Origin: Maribellus comscasis
Lineage (GTDB): Bacteria > Bacteroidota > Bacteroidia > Bacteroidales > Prolixibacteraceae
Direction of reading: 5' to 3'
NCBI RefSeq assembly: GCF_009762775.1
Contig: NZ_CP046401.1
Coordinates: forward strand, 3,162,001 to 3,226,000
DNA length: 64,000 nt
Position numbers and translations under genes: made by a program. The stretch's first letter is position 1. Every line of letters begins with the position of its first letter. Below the pieces are notes generated by a model. That model was not told the origin of the DNA, ran no database searches, and was given only the letters and a program-made list of their open reading frames with translations. Below, in pieces: positions 1 to 10,254 of the stretch.

Positions 1-1608
1 GTTCCAATTACTGTTCCGACACAATTGTCGGTGGCTGTTGGTGCAGTTAAGCTGGTAACTTCACACTCAGCGGTTACATCAGCAAGTGATGCGCTATCGG
101 GAACCGGAGCCGTTGCATCGTCAATCACCACATTTTGGGTTTGTGTGGATGTGTTCCCGCTGCTATCGTCGTACGTCCAGGTAACGATGGTTGTTCCCTG
201 GGTTGTAATTGGCAAGGTCGCATCGTGTGTTCCGGTTACTGTTCCTGCACAATTGTCGGTGGCTGTTGGTGCAGTTAAGCTGGTAACTTCACACTCAGCG
301 GTTACATCAGCAAGTGATGCATTATCGGGAACCGGAGCCGTTGCATCGTCAATCACCACATTCTGTGTTTGTGTGGATGTGTTCCCGCTGCTATCGTCGT
401 AAGTCCATGTAACCAGGGTTGTTCCCTGGGTTGTAATTGGCAAGATAGCATCGTGCGTTCCGGTTACTGTTCCTGCACAATTGTCGGTGGCTGTTGGTGC
501 AGTTAAGCTGGTAACTTCACACTCAGCGGTTACATCAGCAAGTGATGCGCTATCGGGAACCGGAGCCGTTGCATCGTCAATCACCACATTTTGGGTTTGT
601 GTGGATGTGTTCCCGCTGCTATCGTCGTACGTCCATGTAATCAGGGTTGTTCCCTGGGTTGTAATTGGCAAGGTAGCATCGTGCGTTCCGGTTATTGTTC
701 CTGCACAATTGTCGGTGGCTGTTGGTGCAGTTAAACTGGTAACTTCACACTCAGCGGTTACATCAGCAAGTGATGCATTATCGGGAACCGGAGCCGTTGC
801 ATCGTCAATCACCACATTCTGGGTTTGTGTGGATGTGTTCCCGCTGCTATCGTCGTACGTCCAGGTAACGATGGTTGTTCCCTGGGTTGTAATTGGCAGG
901 GTCGCATCGTGCGTTCCGGTTACTGTTCCTGCACAATTGTCGGTGGCTGTTGGTGCAGTTAAGCTGGTAACTTCACACTCAGCGGTTACATCAGCAAGTG
1001 ATGCATTATCGGGAACCGGAGCCGTTGCATCGTCAATCACCACATTCTGGGTTTGTGTGGATGTGTTCCCGCTGCTATCGTCGTACGTCCAGGTAACGAT
1101 GGTTGTTCCCTGGGTTGTAATTGGCAAGGTAGCATCGTGCGTTCCGGTTACTGTTCCTGCACAATTGTCGGTGGCTGTTGGTGCAGTTAAGCTGGTAACT
1201 TCACACTCAGCGGTTACATCAGCAAGTGATGCATTATCGGGAACCGGAGCCGTTGCATCGTCAATCACCACATTCTGGGTTTGTGTGGATGTGTTCCCGC
1301 TGCTATCGTCGTACGTCCAGGTAACGATGGTTGTTCCCTGGGTTGTAATTGGCAGGGTCGCATCGTGTGTTCCAATTACTGTTCCGGCACAATTGTCGGT
1401 GGCTGTTGGTGGTGTTAGTACAGAAACTTCACATTCTGCTGTTATGTCAGCCAATGTATCTAGATTTGGTACAGGCGGAGTATTATCTTCACTTTCGGTA
1501 ACAACAATTACATTTTGAATTTGAGTGGAAGTATTTCCGTTACCATCATCGTAGCTCCAGGTAACTACGGTTGTCCCCATGGCTGTAATTGGCAGTGTTG
1601 CATCATGT
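1..1608. repeat. Tandem 228-bp coding repeats (HYR units, 76 aa each) plus one divergent 240-bp unit
   Basis: The motif gttcc(a/g)(a/g)ttactgttcc recurs at 1, 229, 457, 685, 913, 1141 and 1369, exactly 228 bp apart, and the unit from 1369 to 1608 is 240 bp and clearly diverged. The six full units from 1 to 1368 differ from one another at only a few positions per unit. They lie in frame inside the giant surface protein, so each unit adds 76 residues. The array continues past the left edge, so the copy number is unknown. The opposite strand is also open through these units, which is a by-product of the repeat. Confidence 0.95.
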
Positions 1609-4600
1609 GTTCCTGTAATTGTTCCGGCACAATTGTCTGTAGCTGTTGGCTCTGGTAATTGTATTACGGAACAGACCGAGATATAATCGGCAAGGGGAGA
1701 CACATCTGGAATTGGTGCTATGGTATCCATTACCATAATATTAAAAAATGTACTATCGGCATTGCCACTTCCATCCTTGGCAATGATAGTTACTTCAGTC
1801 GTTCCTATTGATAGCAACGTTCCGGGCAAAGGAATTTGCAAAATATCAACATCTTGGTCGCAATTTTCAGTATAAGTTAAATTCTGTGTATAATCGTTAA
1901 TAATAACCTCACAATCTGGGCCAGCAAAAATTGTGGTATCGTTATATGCTGAGGTGATTACCGGAGGTTCATCCTCGTACGGATAACCTTGCCATTTTAA
2001 AAATGGTGCTCCATTGTTCACGGAATCATTCATTGCCCAAATATAGTCAGTTCCATTATTCGTTTCGCAAACAAAATCCCAGTTTTCATTTAGAAAAAAG
2101 CTTTGATCCTTCATCTGCTCTTCAGTTAATCCATACACTAATGAGTTGGCTGGCTCATCTTCTCCAACACCCTGAATCGATCCGTTGTTATCTTTATTAA
2201 AAAATGATTCTGAAATTCTATTGTCGGAATAATCGTGATTATAATTATATCCCACAAGTGCACCAACACTTGTATTGCCAGTTACAACCCCGTAAGAATA
2301 ACACCAAGTTACATCACACCAATTTCCGAAATAACCCACAAGGCCACCTACCGCATCGTTACCTGTAATATCTCCGAAAGCATAGCAGTTATATACATTG
2401 CTATGATTGTTTTCTCCAATCAAGCCACCAATATTATCTCCCCCGGAAACATCTCCTGTAGTATAGCAGGTATATATATCACTACTAAAATAGTTTTCTC
2501 CAATCAAGCCACCAATATTATCTTCTCCGGAAACATCTCCTGTAGCATAACAATTGCGAATTGTTGCTTGCAAATTATACCCGACCAATCCACCGGTATA
2601 ACTACCTCCGTGTGTATTTACGGTTGAGTAACAGTTTGAAACCAACGAACTATTAGAAATTTTTCCACATAAGCCACCTACGTTGTCGTTACTTCCATTT
2701 ATCTCTCCCGAAGTATTACAATTGCTAATTTCAGAAGCATCAACGAATCCGGCTAATCCGCCGACCCATCCTCTTCCGGTAATATCAACATTGGAGATAC
2801 TTAAACTATCAATCTTTGCTCCGCTTAACCTTCCGAATAAACCGATACTGTCGGATGAATCACGGTTGATATACAAATTGCTGATGGTATGGCCATTCCC
2901 GTTAAAACTCCCTGTGAAAGTTGAAATAGGTTCCCAACCACTTGCTGAACTGTCGGCACACCAGGCACTGCCTGAAAAATCAAGGTCGTTCATTAATATG
3001 AAATGACTGTCAAGAAATTCGCGCACAAGATTTAAGTCTTCCAAATTCCATATTTGAAAGGGATCTGCTGTGGTGCCCGAGCCTTGTAGAGAAATCACCT
3101 CCAGTTTCTTTTTATATTTTACAATTATTTTGTAGGAATCTTTAACATAAATATCCACATAATAAGAACCTTTGTACTCTGGTCTCCAGCTGATAACAGA
3201 ATCTGTTAATACCATTCCTTCCGGATAGTCTTCAATATATAATGAATCTATCTCATAATCCATTGATATTGTAGGCACTGTATCTTTAAACAAACTGTCG
3301 GCAAGTAAGAATAGAGGGCCAAAATCCAGAATAACGGGCGAATCATATATATTTTTCAAACGCGGGAATGTTTTTCCACTGGTAATTTCCCAAATGTTTG
3401 TAAAATCAAAACCGGGGAATGAACCTTGTTGCTTCATTTGTTCATTGGTCAATCCGGTTACCGTTTGACTATTTTTATCATATCCTATACCACTGTTTTG
3501 CTGACTATTTTCAGCGTAAAAATAACTTCCATTAATGGTGCACCAATCATTATATCCCACCAAACCGCCAACATAATTATCTCCGTTTACATATCCGGTA
3601 GCATAACAATTACGAATTGTTCCTTGCAAATTATACCCAACCAATCCACCGGTAAAACTTCCTCCATATGTATTTACTGTTGAATAACAATTTGAAACCG
3701 TTGCATAGTTATCGAGTTTTCCGCAAAGTCCGCCAATATTCTCATTACTTCCGTTTATTTCTCCGGAAGTATTGCACTCCTTTATAGTTGAGCCAGAAAC
3801 ATATCCGGCTAATCCGCCCAAATATCCGTTCCCGGTTATATTAACACTCGAGACACTTAAACTATCAATACTTGCACCGCTCAACCTTCCGAATAAACCA
3901 ATACTGTCAGATGCATTACGGTTGATATACAAATTGCTGATGGTATGCCCATTCCCGTTAAAACTCCCTGTGAATGTGGAAATAGGCTCCCACCCGCTTG
4001 CTGAACTGTCGGCACACCAGGCACTGCCTGAAAAATCAAGGTCGTTCATCAACACATAGTAGCTATCGAGAAAATTCCTGATGTAATCGAGTTCCTGTAA
4101 GTTGGTGATTTGAAAAGGGTCTTCTTCTGATCCTTCGCCTTGAAAGGGAAAAACTTTAATGGTTTGTATATGCTTTCTTGAAACAGTTCCTTGTGAATCT
4201 TCTGCCCAAATGTTAAAATTATAATTACCCAGGCTGTCAGGTGTCCAACTAATAGTGGAATAGGATAATGTCATTCCTGCCGGATAGTCAGAAATAAAAA
4301 AAGAACTGATATCAAAATCCATTGGGACTGATTGTATGGTATCCGTAAATAAATTATTTATCCGGCAAGTGGACTTTCCTAACCCCAGTACTATTGGATA
4401 ATCATACAAATTTTTTAATCGTGGAAATGTTTTTCCATTGGTAATATCCCAATTATTGACAAAACTAAAACCCGAAAAAGAGCCTTGTTGTTTCATTTGT
4501 TGTGTGGTAAGCCCCGTTAGCTGGCTTTCAAAAGTCGTATCAGCATATCCATAACCTTTGGTTTGACCGGTTGTTTCCAGGTTAAAATAGTTATTTGCGA

Positions 4601-7600
4601 AACTTGTACTCCATGCCCTTCCGATTACTCCTCCTGAAAGGCTAGTTCCCTTTATTTCCCCAATAGCATAGCAATTCTTAACGGTTGATATTTGCTTTTC
4701 CTCACTAGGATAAGCTATATATTCATCATCTGATCCCCCAATAAGACCACCTGAAAGTTCTCCTGTTACATTACCTGTAGCATAACAATCAGTTACGGAG
4801 CTTCCATCGCAATAACCGACCAGTCCCCCCACATATGATTCTGACTCTTTGTTTACGTTACCTATAGCAAAACAATCTTCGACCTGGGAAAGCCTTAAAT
4901 ATCCCACCAATCCACCAATATTTGTATCTATTCCACCATCAGTCCCCTGAATATTTCCAGAAGCATAACACTGACTAATGGTGGTTCTAGAGCTATATCC
5001 TACCAGCCCCCCGATCTGTTCTCTTCCTTTTATATCTCCGCTTGCATGGCTTTTAGATATTGTTACTTTACTATCTTCGTCTAAACCTACTGATCCCACA
5101 ATACCTCCAATATTTTCATCCCCTCCTAAATTAACAGAAGAAGAACAATATGAAATGGATGTGCTGTTCTCGAGTTTTCCGCAAAGTCCGCCAATACCAT
5201 AACCTCCGTTTATTTCTCCGGAAGTATTGCAATTATTAATTTTAGAAGAACCAACATATCCGGCTAATCCGCCCAAAACACGGTCCCCTGTAATATCAAT
5301 ATTGGATATACTTAAGCTATCAATGCTTGCACCGCTCAACCTTCCGAATAAACCGATACTGTCGGATGCATTAAGGTTGATATACAAATTACTGATGGTA
5401 TAAGCTTTACCATTAAAACTCCCTGTGAAAACCTTAATTGGTTCCCATCCCATCGCAGAGTTTTCACTGCTCCAGGCACTGCCTGAAAAATCAAGGTCGT
5501 TCATTAAAATGTAGTCGGCCTGATAAAAATTCCGAACGTAGTCCAATCCTTCAAGATTCGTGATTTGATAAGGATCTTCTGCAGTTCCCTTGCCACCAAA
5601 AGGGATCACTTGCACTATTTGATTATATTTTGTAACAGCTCCATATGAGTCCTTAGCACAAATGGTTACATAAAAAGTACCCAGGCTGTCGGGAATCCAG
5701 GATATCACCTGGTTATTTAAAGTCATTCCTTCCGGAAAGTCTTCTATATAGACAGAGTCAATATCGTTATCCATAGGAATCATGGATAATGTATCTGAAT
5801 ATAAATAATTCACCCTGGTAAAAATTGAACTATCACCGAGTATGATGGGATTATTATAAACATTTTGTAATCGGGGAAATGTCTGTCCATCAGAGATAGT
5901 CCAAATACTATTAAAATCAAAACCCGTGAAAGAACTTTGTTGTTTCATTTCTTCGGTGGTCAGTGCCGATCCGTAACCGTCACTATAACCACTTGTCTCC
6001 TTGTTGTAATAATTATTTGTGATGGAACCTGAAGGATTTCCTCCAACAAGTCCTGCAGTACATGTATAGCAGCCTTTTACATATCCGGTAGAATAACAAA
6101 GATAAATATTTGAATTTTCGTTATAGGCAGATAAGCCGGCAACATATTCATCACCCGAGACACTCCCTGTGGCATAACAATTACTGATAGCACTGTTTAA
6201 ATTATAACCCGTTAATCCACCAAGATAATCGTTTCCGTTCAAATTTCCATCGGCATAACATTGGCTAATGGTGGTTTCAGAGCTATATCCACATAATCCA
6301 CCAAGATAATCTTCTCCGCTCACCTTTCCAATTGTATTCGATCCTTCAATAGTCGATGATGAACTTTTGCCTGCAATTCCCCCAATATTATTTCCTATTC
6401 CATTTAGGTTTCCGGATGTATGACAGTTAATTATATCTGAATATTCAAGATACCCGGCAATTCCTCCTACATCATTATTCCCAGATACATCAATATTATT
6501 AACACTTAAATCATCTATAGTGGCATCAAGAATAGCACCGAATAAACCAACCTGGTCAGAAGCTTCACGATTTATGCGTAGATTACTTATAGTGTGTCCG
6601 TTACCATAAAAGTTGCCAGAAAAACCATAATCAAGACTACCAATAGGACTCCACCCTTCATCAGAATTATCATAACCCGTATAATCAAGGTCGGTCATCA
6701 GTATAAAACTATTGCGACGAAAATTGCGCACACTGTCAAGCTGTTCCACACTCCTTATTTGATAGGGGTCGTTAACGGTGCCAGAACCTTTATACGATAC
6801 CACTGTAAGCTTTTGTTTATAGCTGGTAGTAGTTCCGTTTAAATCTTTTACTACAACGGTCATGTAATAATTGCCAAGGCTGTTGGGTATCCAACTAAAA
6901 ATGTTATTGTTAACAGTCATTCCCTGAGGATAATCAACAATATAAATTGAATCGATATCGACATCCATTTGTACAACATCAATCGTGTCGGTATTAACCT
7001 CATTCGAATTTAACGGATATAATAAATCCAGAATTATTGGATTATCATCCAAATTATTGAAACAAGGAAATGTAACTCCATCATTAATCGTCCAAACGGA
7101 AGAGAAGTCGAATCCCTGAAAAGAACTTTGTTGTTTCATTTGGGCGGTTGTAAGTGCCGTTACAGATTGATTGTTTTTATTTTCCCCAATACCTTTTTCG
7201 CGTCCGCTACTCTCGCTGTTAAAGTAACTGTTTGCGATGGTAGAGGTAGGATCGATATACCCAATAAACCCCCCTGACGAATTATTCCCGGTTACAACTC
7301 CCGTAGAATAACAACCAGTAACACTGGTTGATTCAATAATCTCTCCAATAAAACCACCTGTATTAGAATGATCATCAGCAGGCAAGGATTCTGGTCGAAA
7401 AATATTTCCTGTTGCATAACAATCACTTATTGTTGATCCTTCTGCTGAACCAATTAAACCTCCCAAAATACTGCCACTAATTATATTTATGTTAGAGTAG
7501 CAATTACTAATTTCACAGTTTAAGGCAGCTCCCAATAATCCTCCGGCATTTCCTGAAGTTTGCATGGTTATATTACCGGTTGAAGAACAATTGCGAAAAA

Positions 7601-8219
7601 TTGCCTCATAACCTAATCCCACAATTCCACCAGCTGAGGAAATAGATTCTCCTGTTATTTCTACATTAGAAAAGGAGTTGCTGAGGGTTTGATACTGACT
7701 TTGTCCTACTAAACCCCCAACATATGCTTCTCCTGTTATTTTGCCGCTGATATAACAGTTGCTAACTTCTGTATATTCACATCTGCCTATCAGTCCACCA
7801 ACACGCTCTTTACCCGTTATATTACAATCTTCAATAATTACACTGTCAATTTTAATAGCATCTTTAATGTAGCTAAATAATCCAATGTATTCAGTATTAG
7901 GCTGGTTAATATAAAGTCCTGAAATAACGTGTCCTTTACCGTTAAAATAGCCTGAAAAAAATGTACTACTTTCATTGGGGTCCCCTATTGGCGACCAGCC
8001 GGTTGTACTGTTAATACTGTCGTATATTGATCCTGTAAAATCGAGATCGTTGATTAGTTCGAAATAGTCTCCAGGATTATTACGAACACTATTGAGTTGG
8101 CTAATTGTGGCAATTTGCCAGGGATTATCTACTGTTCCGTCACCTCCTGCGTATTGTGCTCTTGCCGGATTAAAAATAAAAATTAGAGATGCAATAAAAA
8201 ATACAGGCAGAATTTTCAT
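1..8219 (-). CDS. Giant secreted GLUG/HYR-repeat surface protein (N-terminal 2739 codons; C-terminus beyond window)
   Basis: The frame was checked at many points and reads through from ATG 8219 to the left edge without a stop seen. A Sec signal peptide ending in ARAQ opens the protein. Five modules follow, each starting with G-x-G-T-x-x-D-P-x-Q-I plus LDSVRNF-like text (about 8150, 6790, 5600, 4140, 3090), then many GLUG motifs (GGLVGY, NCYATG), then an LTTxQMKQQxSFxGFDF signature and an Ig-like stretch ending S-W-x-P-D-S-L-G. The last module leads into HYR/hyalin-like repeats from about 1975 down (TDNCAGTVTGTHDATLP type). GLUG and HYR domains occur in large extracellular proteins of Bacteroidota; adhesion or matrix binding is inference. 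A C-terminal sorting domain would lie outside the window. No catalytic domain seen. Confidence 0.9.
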   Translation of the reverse strand, partial: MKILPVFFIASLIFIFNPARAQYAGGDGTVDNPWQIATISQLNSVRNNPGDYFELINDLDFTGSIYDSINSTTGWSPIGDPNESSTFFSGYFNGKGHVISGLYINQPNTEYIGLFSYIKDAIKIDSVIIEDCNITGKERVGGLIGRCEYTEVSNCYISGKITGEAYVGGLVGQSQYQTLSNSFSNVEITGESISSAGGIVGLGYEAIFRNCSSTGNITMQTSGNAGGLLGAALNCEISNCYSNINIISGSILGGLIGSAEGSTISDCYATGNIFRPESLPADDHSNTGGFIGEIIESTSVTGCYSTGVVTGNNSSGGFIGYIDPTSTIANSYFNSESSGREKGIGENKNNQSVTALTTAQMKQQSSFQGFDFSSVWTINDGVTFPCFNNLDDNPIILDLLYPLNSNEVNTDTIDVVQMDVDIDSIYIVDYPQGMTVNNNIFSWIPNSLGNYYMTVVVKDLNGTTTSYKQKLTVVSYKGSGTVNDPYQIRSVEQLDSVRNFRRNSFILMTDLDYTGYDNSDEGWSPIGSLDYGFSGNFYGNGHTISNLRINREASDQVGLFGAILDATIDDLSVNNIDVSGNNDVGGIAGYLEYSDIINCHTSGNLNGIGNNIGGIAGKSSSSTIEGSNTIGKVSGEDYLGGLCGYSSETTISQCYADGNLNGNDYLGGLTGYNLNSAISNCYATGSVSGDEYVAGLSAYNENSNIYLCYSTGYVKGCYTCTAGLVGGNPSGSITNNYYNKETSGYSDGYGSALTTEEMKQQSSFTGFDFNSIWTISDGQTFPRLQNVYNNPIILGDSSIFTRVNYLYSDTLSMIPMDNDIDSVYIEDFPEGMTLNNQVISWIPDSLGTFYVTICAKDSYGAVTKYNQIVQVIPFGGKGTAEDPYQITNLEGLDYVRNFYQADYILMNDLDFSGSAWSSENSAMGWEPIKVFTGSFNGKAYTISNLYINLNASDSIGLFGRLSGASIDSLSISNIDITGDRVLGGLAGYVGSSKINNCNTSGEINGGYGIGGLCGKLENSTSISYCSSSVNLGGDENIGGIVGSVGLDEDSKVTISKSHASGDIKGREQIGGLVGYSSRTTISQCYASGNIQGTDGGIDTNIGGLVGYLRLSQVEDCFAIGNVNKESESYVGGLVGYCDGSSVTDCYATGNVTGELSGGLIGGSDDEYIAYPSEEKQISTVKNCYAIGEIKGTSLSGGVIGRAWSTSFANNYFNLETTGQTKGYGYADTTFESQLTGLTTQQMKQQGSFSGFSFVNNWDITNGKTFPRLKNLYDYPIVLGLGKSTCRINNLFTDTIQSVPMDFDISSFFISDYPAGMTLSYSTISWTPDSLGNYNFNIWAEDSQGTVSRKHIQTIKVFPFQGEGSEEDPFQITNLQELDYIRNFLDSYYVLMNDLDFSGSAWCADSSASGWEPISTFTGSFNGNGHTISNLYINRNASDSIGLFGRLSGASIDSLSVSSVNITGNGYLGGLAGYVSGSTIKECNTSGEINGSNENIGGLCGKLDNYATVSNCYSTVNTYGGSFTGGLVGYNLQGTIRNCYATGYVNGDNYVGGLVGYNDWCTINGSYFYAENSQQNSGIGYDKNSQTVTGLTNEQMKQQGSFPGFDFTNIWEITSGKTFPRLKNIYDSPVILDFGPLFLLADSLFKDTVPTISMDYEIDSLYIEDYPEGMVLTDSVISWRPEYKGSYYVDIYVKDSYKIIVKYKKKLEVISLQGSGTTADPFQIWNLEDLNLVREFLDSHFILMNDLDFSGSAWCADSSASGWEPISTFTGSFNGNGHTISNLYINRDSSDSIGLFGRLSGAKIDSLSISNVDITGRGWVGGLAGFVDASEISNCNTSGEINGSNDNVGGLCGKISNSSLVSNCYSTVNTHGGSYTGGLVGYNLQATIRNCYATGDVSGEDNIGGLIGENYFSSDIYTCYTTGDVSGGDNIGGLIGENNHSNVYNCYAFGDITGNDAVGGLVGYFGNWCDVTWCYSYGVVTGNTSVGALVGYNYNHDYSDNRISESFFNKDNNGSIQGVGEDEPANSLVYGLTEEQMKDQSFFLNENWDFVCETNNGTDYIWAMNDSVNNGAPFLKWQGYPYEDEPPVITSAYNDTTIFAGPDCEVIINDYTQNLTYTENCDQDVDILQIPLPGTLLSIGTTEVTIIAKDGSGNADSTFFNIMVMDTIAPIPDVSPLADYISVCSVIQLPEPTATDNCAGTITGTHDATLPITAMGTTVVTWSYDDGNGNTSTQIQNVIVVTESEDNTPPVPNLDTLADITAECEVSVLTPPTATDNCAGTVIGTHDATLPITTQGTTIVTWTYDDSSGNTSTQTQNVVIDDATAPVPDNASLADVTAECEVTSLTAPTATDNCAGTVTGTHDATLPITTQGTTIVTWTYDDSSGNTSTQTQNVVIDDATAPVPDNASLADVTAECEVTSLTAPTATDNCAGTVTGTHDATLPITTQGTTIVTWTYDDSSGNTSTQTQNVVIDDATAPVPDNASLADVTAECEVTSLTAPTATDNCAGTITGTHDATLPITTQGTTLITWTYDDSSGNTSTQTQNVVIDDATAPVPDSASLADVTAECEVTSLTAPTATDNCAGTVTGTHDAILPITTQGTTLVTWTYDDSSGNTSTQTQNVVIDDATAPVPDNASLADVTAECEVTSLTAPTATDNCAGTVTGTHDATLPITTQGTTIVTWTYDDSSGNTSTQTQNVVIDDATAPVPDSASLADVTAECEVTSLTAPTATDNCVGTVIG

Positions 8220-8463
8220 TATTTTCAATGGTTAAATAGAAATTACCATTTGCAAACAATTGAAATTTAGAAAGTCTGAAGGTAAAAACTCATCTTCCTT
8301 ACTATTTGCATTTATAACTTCCGGGTTTGTATTTTTTAATCTAAAAGTAGTGCTTATCAAGCAAATGTCAGAATAAAATACTATGACAAATACTATGACA
8401 GCCCGAATAATAAAAATCAATCACAAGTAAGAAGTCAATTATCAATCACATATGCAAATTGGT

Positions 8464-9386
8464 TTAATTCAAATCTTTAAGAAAAGATCCAATATCAGAG
8501 CCACTTTCCAATCCCAATTTTTTTCGCAACCGATTTCGACTTTTACTAACTGAAGTCTCAGAAATGTTTGTCAGGTTGGCAATTTCGCTGGTTTTTAAAT
8601 CCATTCTTAGAAAAGCACAAAGTCGTTTTTCGTTTTGTGTTAATGTTGGGAATTTTTCATTTAAGTGATTTAAGAAATGAGGATGAATTTCATTAAAGGA
8701 GATTTGGAATTTCTCCCAGTTTAAATTTTTATTCAGGGTACTGTTTATAGCACGAATTGCTTCTTTTTTTTCATCAGACTTGATTAAAGTCTTTATTGAT
8801 TGCAGCGTCTCGTTCATCGAGACTGTGCTCGATATTGCCTTTGATAATTCCCTGTTTTTATAAATCAGTTCTTTTTCTTTTGTTTCAAGAGTTAATTTGA
8901 TTTGCTGGTTTTGTTGTTCAATCAGCTTTTCTTTTTGTATTCTGTTTCTTCTTTTTAAATTGAATGAAATTAATGTAATAAAGAAGATAAAAATTACAAT
9001 TATCAAGATAATGGTAAGGTATCTTTTTTGTTGGTTCACAACTTTATTGCTGGTTTCAATTTCTTTAATCTGCAATTCTTTAATCTGAAGATCGTACTTT
9101 GCCGACATCTCGTTAATCTGAAGTCTTATACGACCTTCTGACGGTAGGCTTCGGCTAGGTTAATGTTTGCTTTAATAATTGTTTCTTCAGAATCAGTTTT
9201 TTCAATGATTTTTAGCAAAAGTGGAATAGCTGCATCTGGTTGAGATTTTCTGATGTATGTTTTTGCGGCATTAAAAGTGCTGTCGCTTGCTTCATTCGGT
9301 AAAGCCTGAATAGTAATTCCAATGAAGAGGATGAGTATAAAAATATTGGTTTTAATCAACAACTTTATCAATTTTTGTAAAAACAA
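8464..9386 (-). pseudogene. Broken membrane-anchored TPR/HTH regulator (internal deletion and frameshift)
   Basis: Two reading frames make one gene remnant. 9386-9126 encodes a hydrophobic N-terminus and the first TPR-like helices, ending at a stop after AEAYRQKVV. 9108-8464, in another frame, encodes a coiled segment, one transmembrane helix (LTIILIIVIFIFFITLISF), a coiled coil, and a C-terminal LuxR-like HTH (LTQNEKRLCAFLRM, TSEIANLTNISETSVSKSR). In intact Bacteroidota regulators of this type several TPR repeats sit between these parts. Here they are missing and the junction near 9120 is out of frame. The downstream half could still be translated from ATG 9108 as a truncated membrane HTH protein. 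It lies just upstream of the giant surface gene in the same orientation. Confidence 0.7.
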
Positions 9387-9550
9387 TAAATTTAATAAAC
9401 CGTATTTAATATCCTATAATGAAATTTGGAATGTTTTTTTACATGACCTGGTTTTACAGGCCTAATAACCATGCTTATTGGAAACAATCAACGAATTAAT
9501 CATTGCTGGCAGTTGGGAAGATTTTGTTCATTTAAGAACGATAATCAATT

Positions 9551-9994
9551 CTAATCATGTAATTTAAAATCCATATGAACAGGTCGTATCTTAAAACCTT
9601 CCTTTTTAAACCAATCAAGCGATTCCTGTTCGCCCGGTAAATGACCAACTCTTACTGCAAAAAAACAGGAATTCTTCTTCATGAGTTATCATATTTGGAA
9701 CCCAAATCTTATGCCTTTCAGGAAACATAAAATTATAAATTAGCTCATCGTCTTCATTGGAGTCTTTTTTCATAATTGAGTAAACTCTTGAAATATCCCT
9801 TTTTTGGTAGGCTTCCATCCCTTTCTGTTTTTGAGGAAATCTTTTTTATATTCCTCCTTTGCCTTCCAAATTTGAGTTAACTGAATTTCCATTGGAATTT
9901 GGCTGATGATTTCATTTTCAATTTCTGGATTCGTAATTCCTAAAATTTCTTTCTTGTATTTATTCGCCAGTTTTACAAGTTCTTCTTCATACAA
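9551..9994 (-). pseudogene. Degenerate unknown gene with two frameshifts
   Basis: Three overlapping frames make one continuous protein if two single-base shifts are allowed. The first part starts around 9994 (TTG, MYEEELVKLANKYKKE) and breaks at a GGGATGG stretch near 9815; the middle part (MEAYQKRDISRVYSIMKK) continues to a run of seven A at 9659-9665; the last part (AVRVGHLPGEQESLDWFKK, then PVHMDFKLHD) ends at a TAG at 9551. I do not recognise the family. Sequencing error in the homopolymer could explain one shift but is less likely to explain both. The true start may be upstream and lost. Confidence 0.55.
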
Positions 9995-10254
9995 TGTTGA
10001 GTTCTTTGGAAAACTTAAAGCACCTTAGAGGGAAGCCGAAGAATTACAAGAACATTGCTCAAATAATATTGTACCATGCTCGCGGTAATATGAAGTTGAG
10101 GTTGCATGATACTTGTTATTGCGGAAGTGGTCAATCATACAAACGGTGCCATAACGGGAAACATTTTGAATGTTATAAAGATTTCAGAAAAGTCGAAATT
10201 GAAACTCTTCAAAATGATTATGTAGTATTTGCAAATTACTGGAATATCAATTAA
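9994..10254 (+). CDS. Small SEC-C motif protein (possibly a fragment)
   Basis: 86 residues with a clear SEC-C zinc-binding motif, CYCGSGQSYKRCH, at about residues 41-53, the C-x-C-x8-C-H pattern found at the SecA C-terminus and in many small Bacteroidota proteins. The part before it is basic and has no recognised domain. The ATG abuts the start of the divergent broken gene, so the upstream part of a longer protein may have been lost. SEC-C domains bind zinc and often protein or ribosome partners; the role here is unknown. Confidence 0.55.
   Translation: MLSSLENLKHLRGKPKNYKNIAQIILYHARGNMKLRLHDTCYCGSGQSYKRCHNGKHFECYKDFRKVEIETLQNDYVVFANYWNIN

Noticed and set aside
1..1368. CRISPR-like array
   Set aside because: Units are contiguous coding repeats of 228 bp without spacers.
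25..1518. Two plus-strand open frames of 125 and 345 codons in the left repeat array
   Set aside because: They are the antisense of HYR units whose minus frame has the recognisable domain, and they repeat only because the units repeat.
2003..6842. Several plus-strand open frames of 65-130 codons
   Set aside because: Low-complexity Ile/Ser/Pro text antisense to the GLUG modules; no domain.
8232..8420. 62-codon minus open frame before the giant gene
   Set aside because: No conserved pattern, poor start context; more likely leader sequence of the surface gene.
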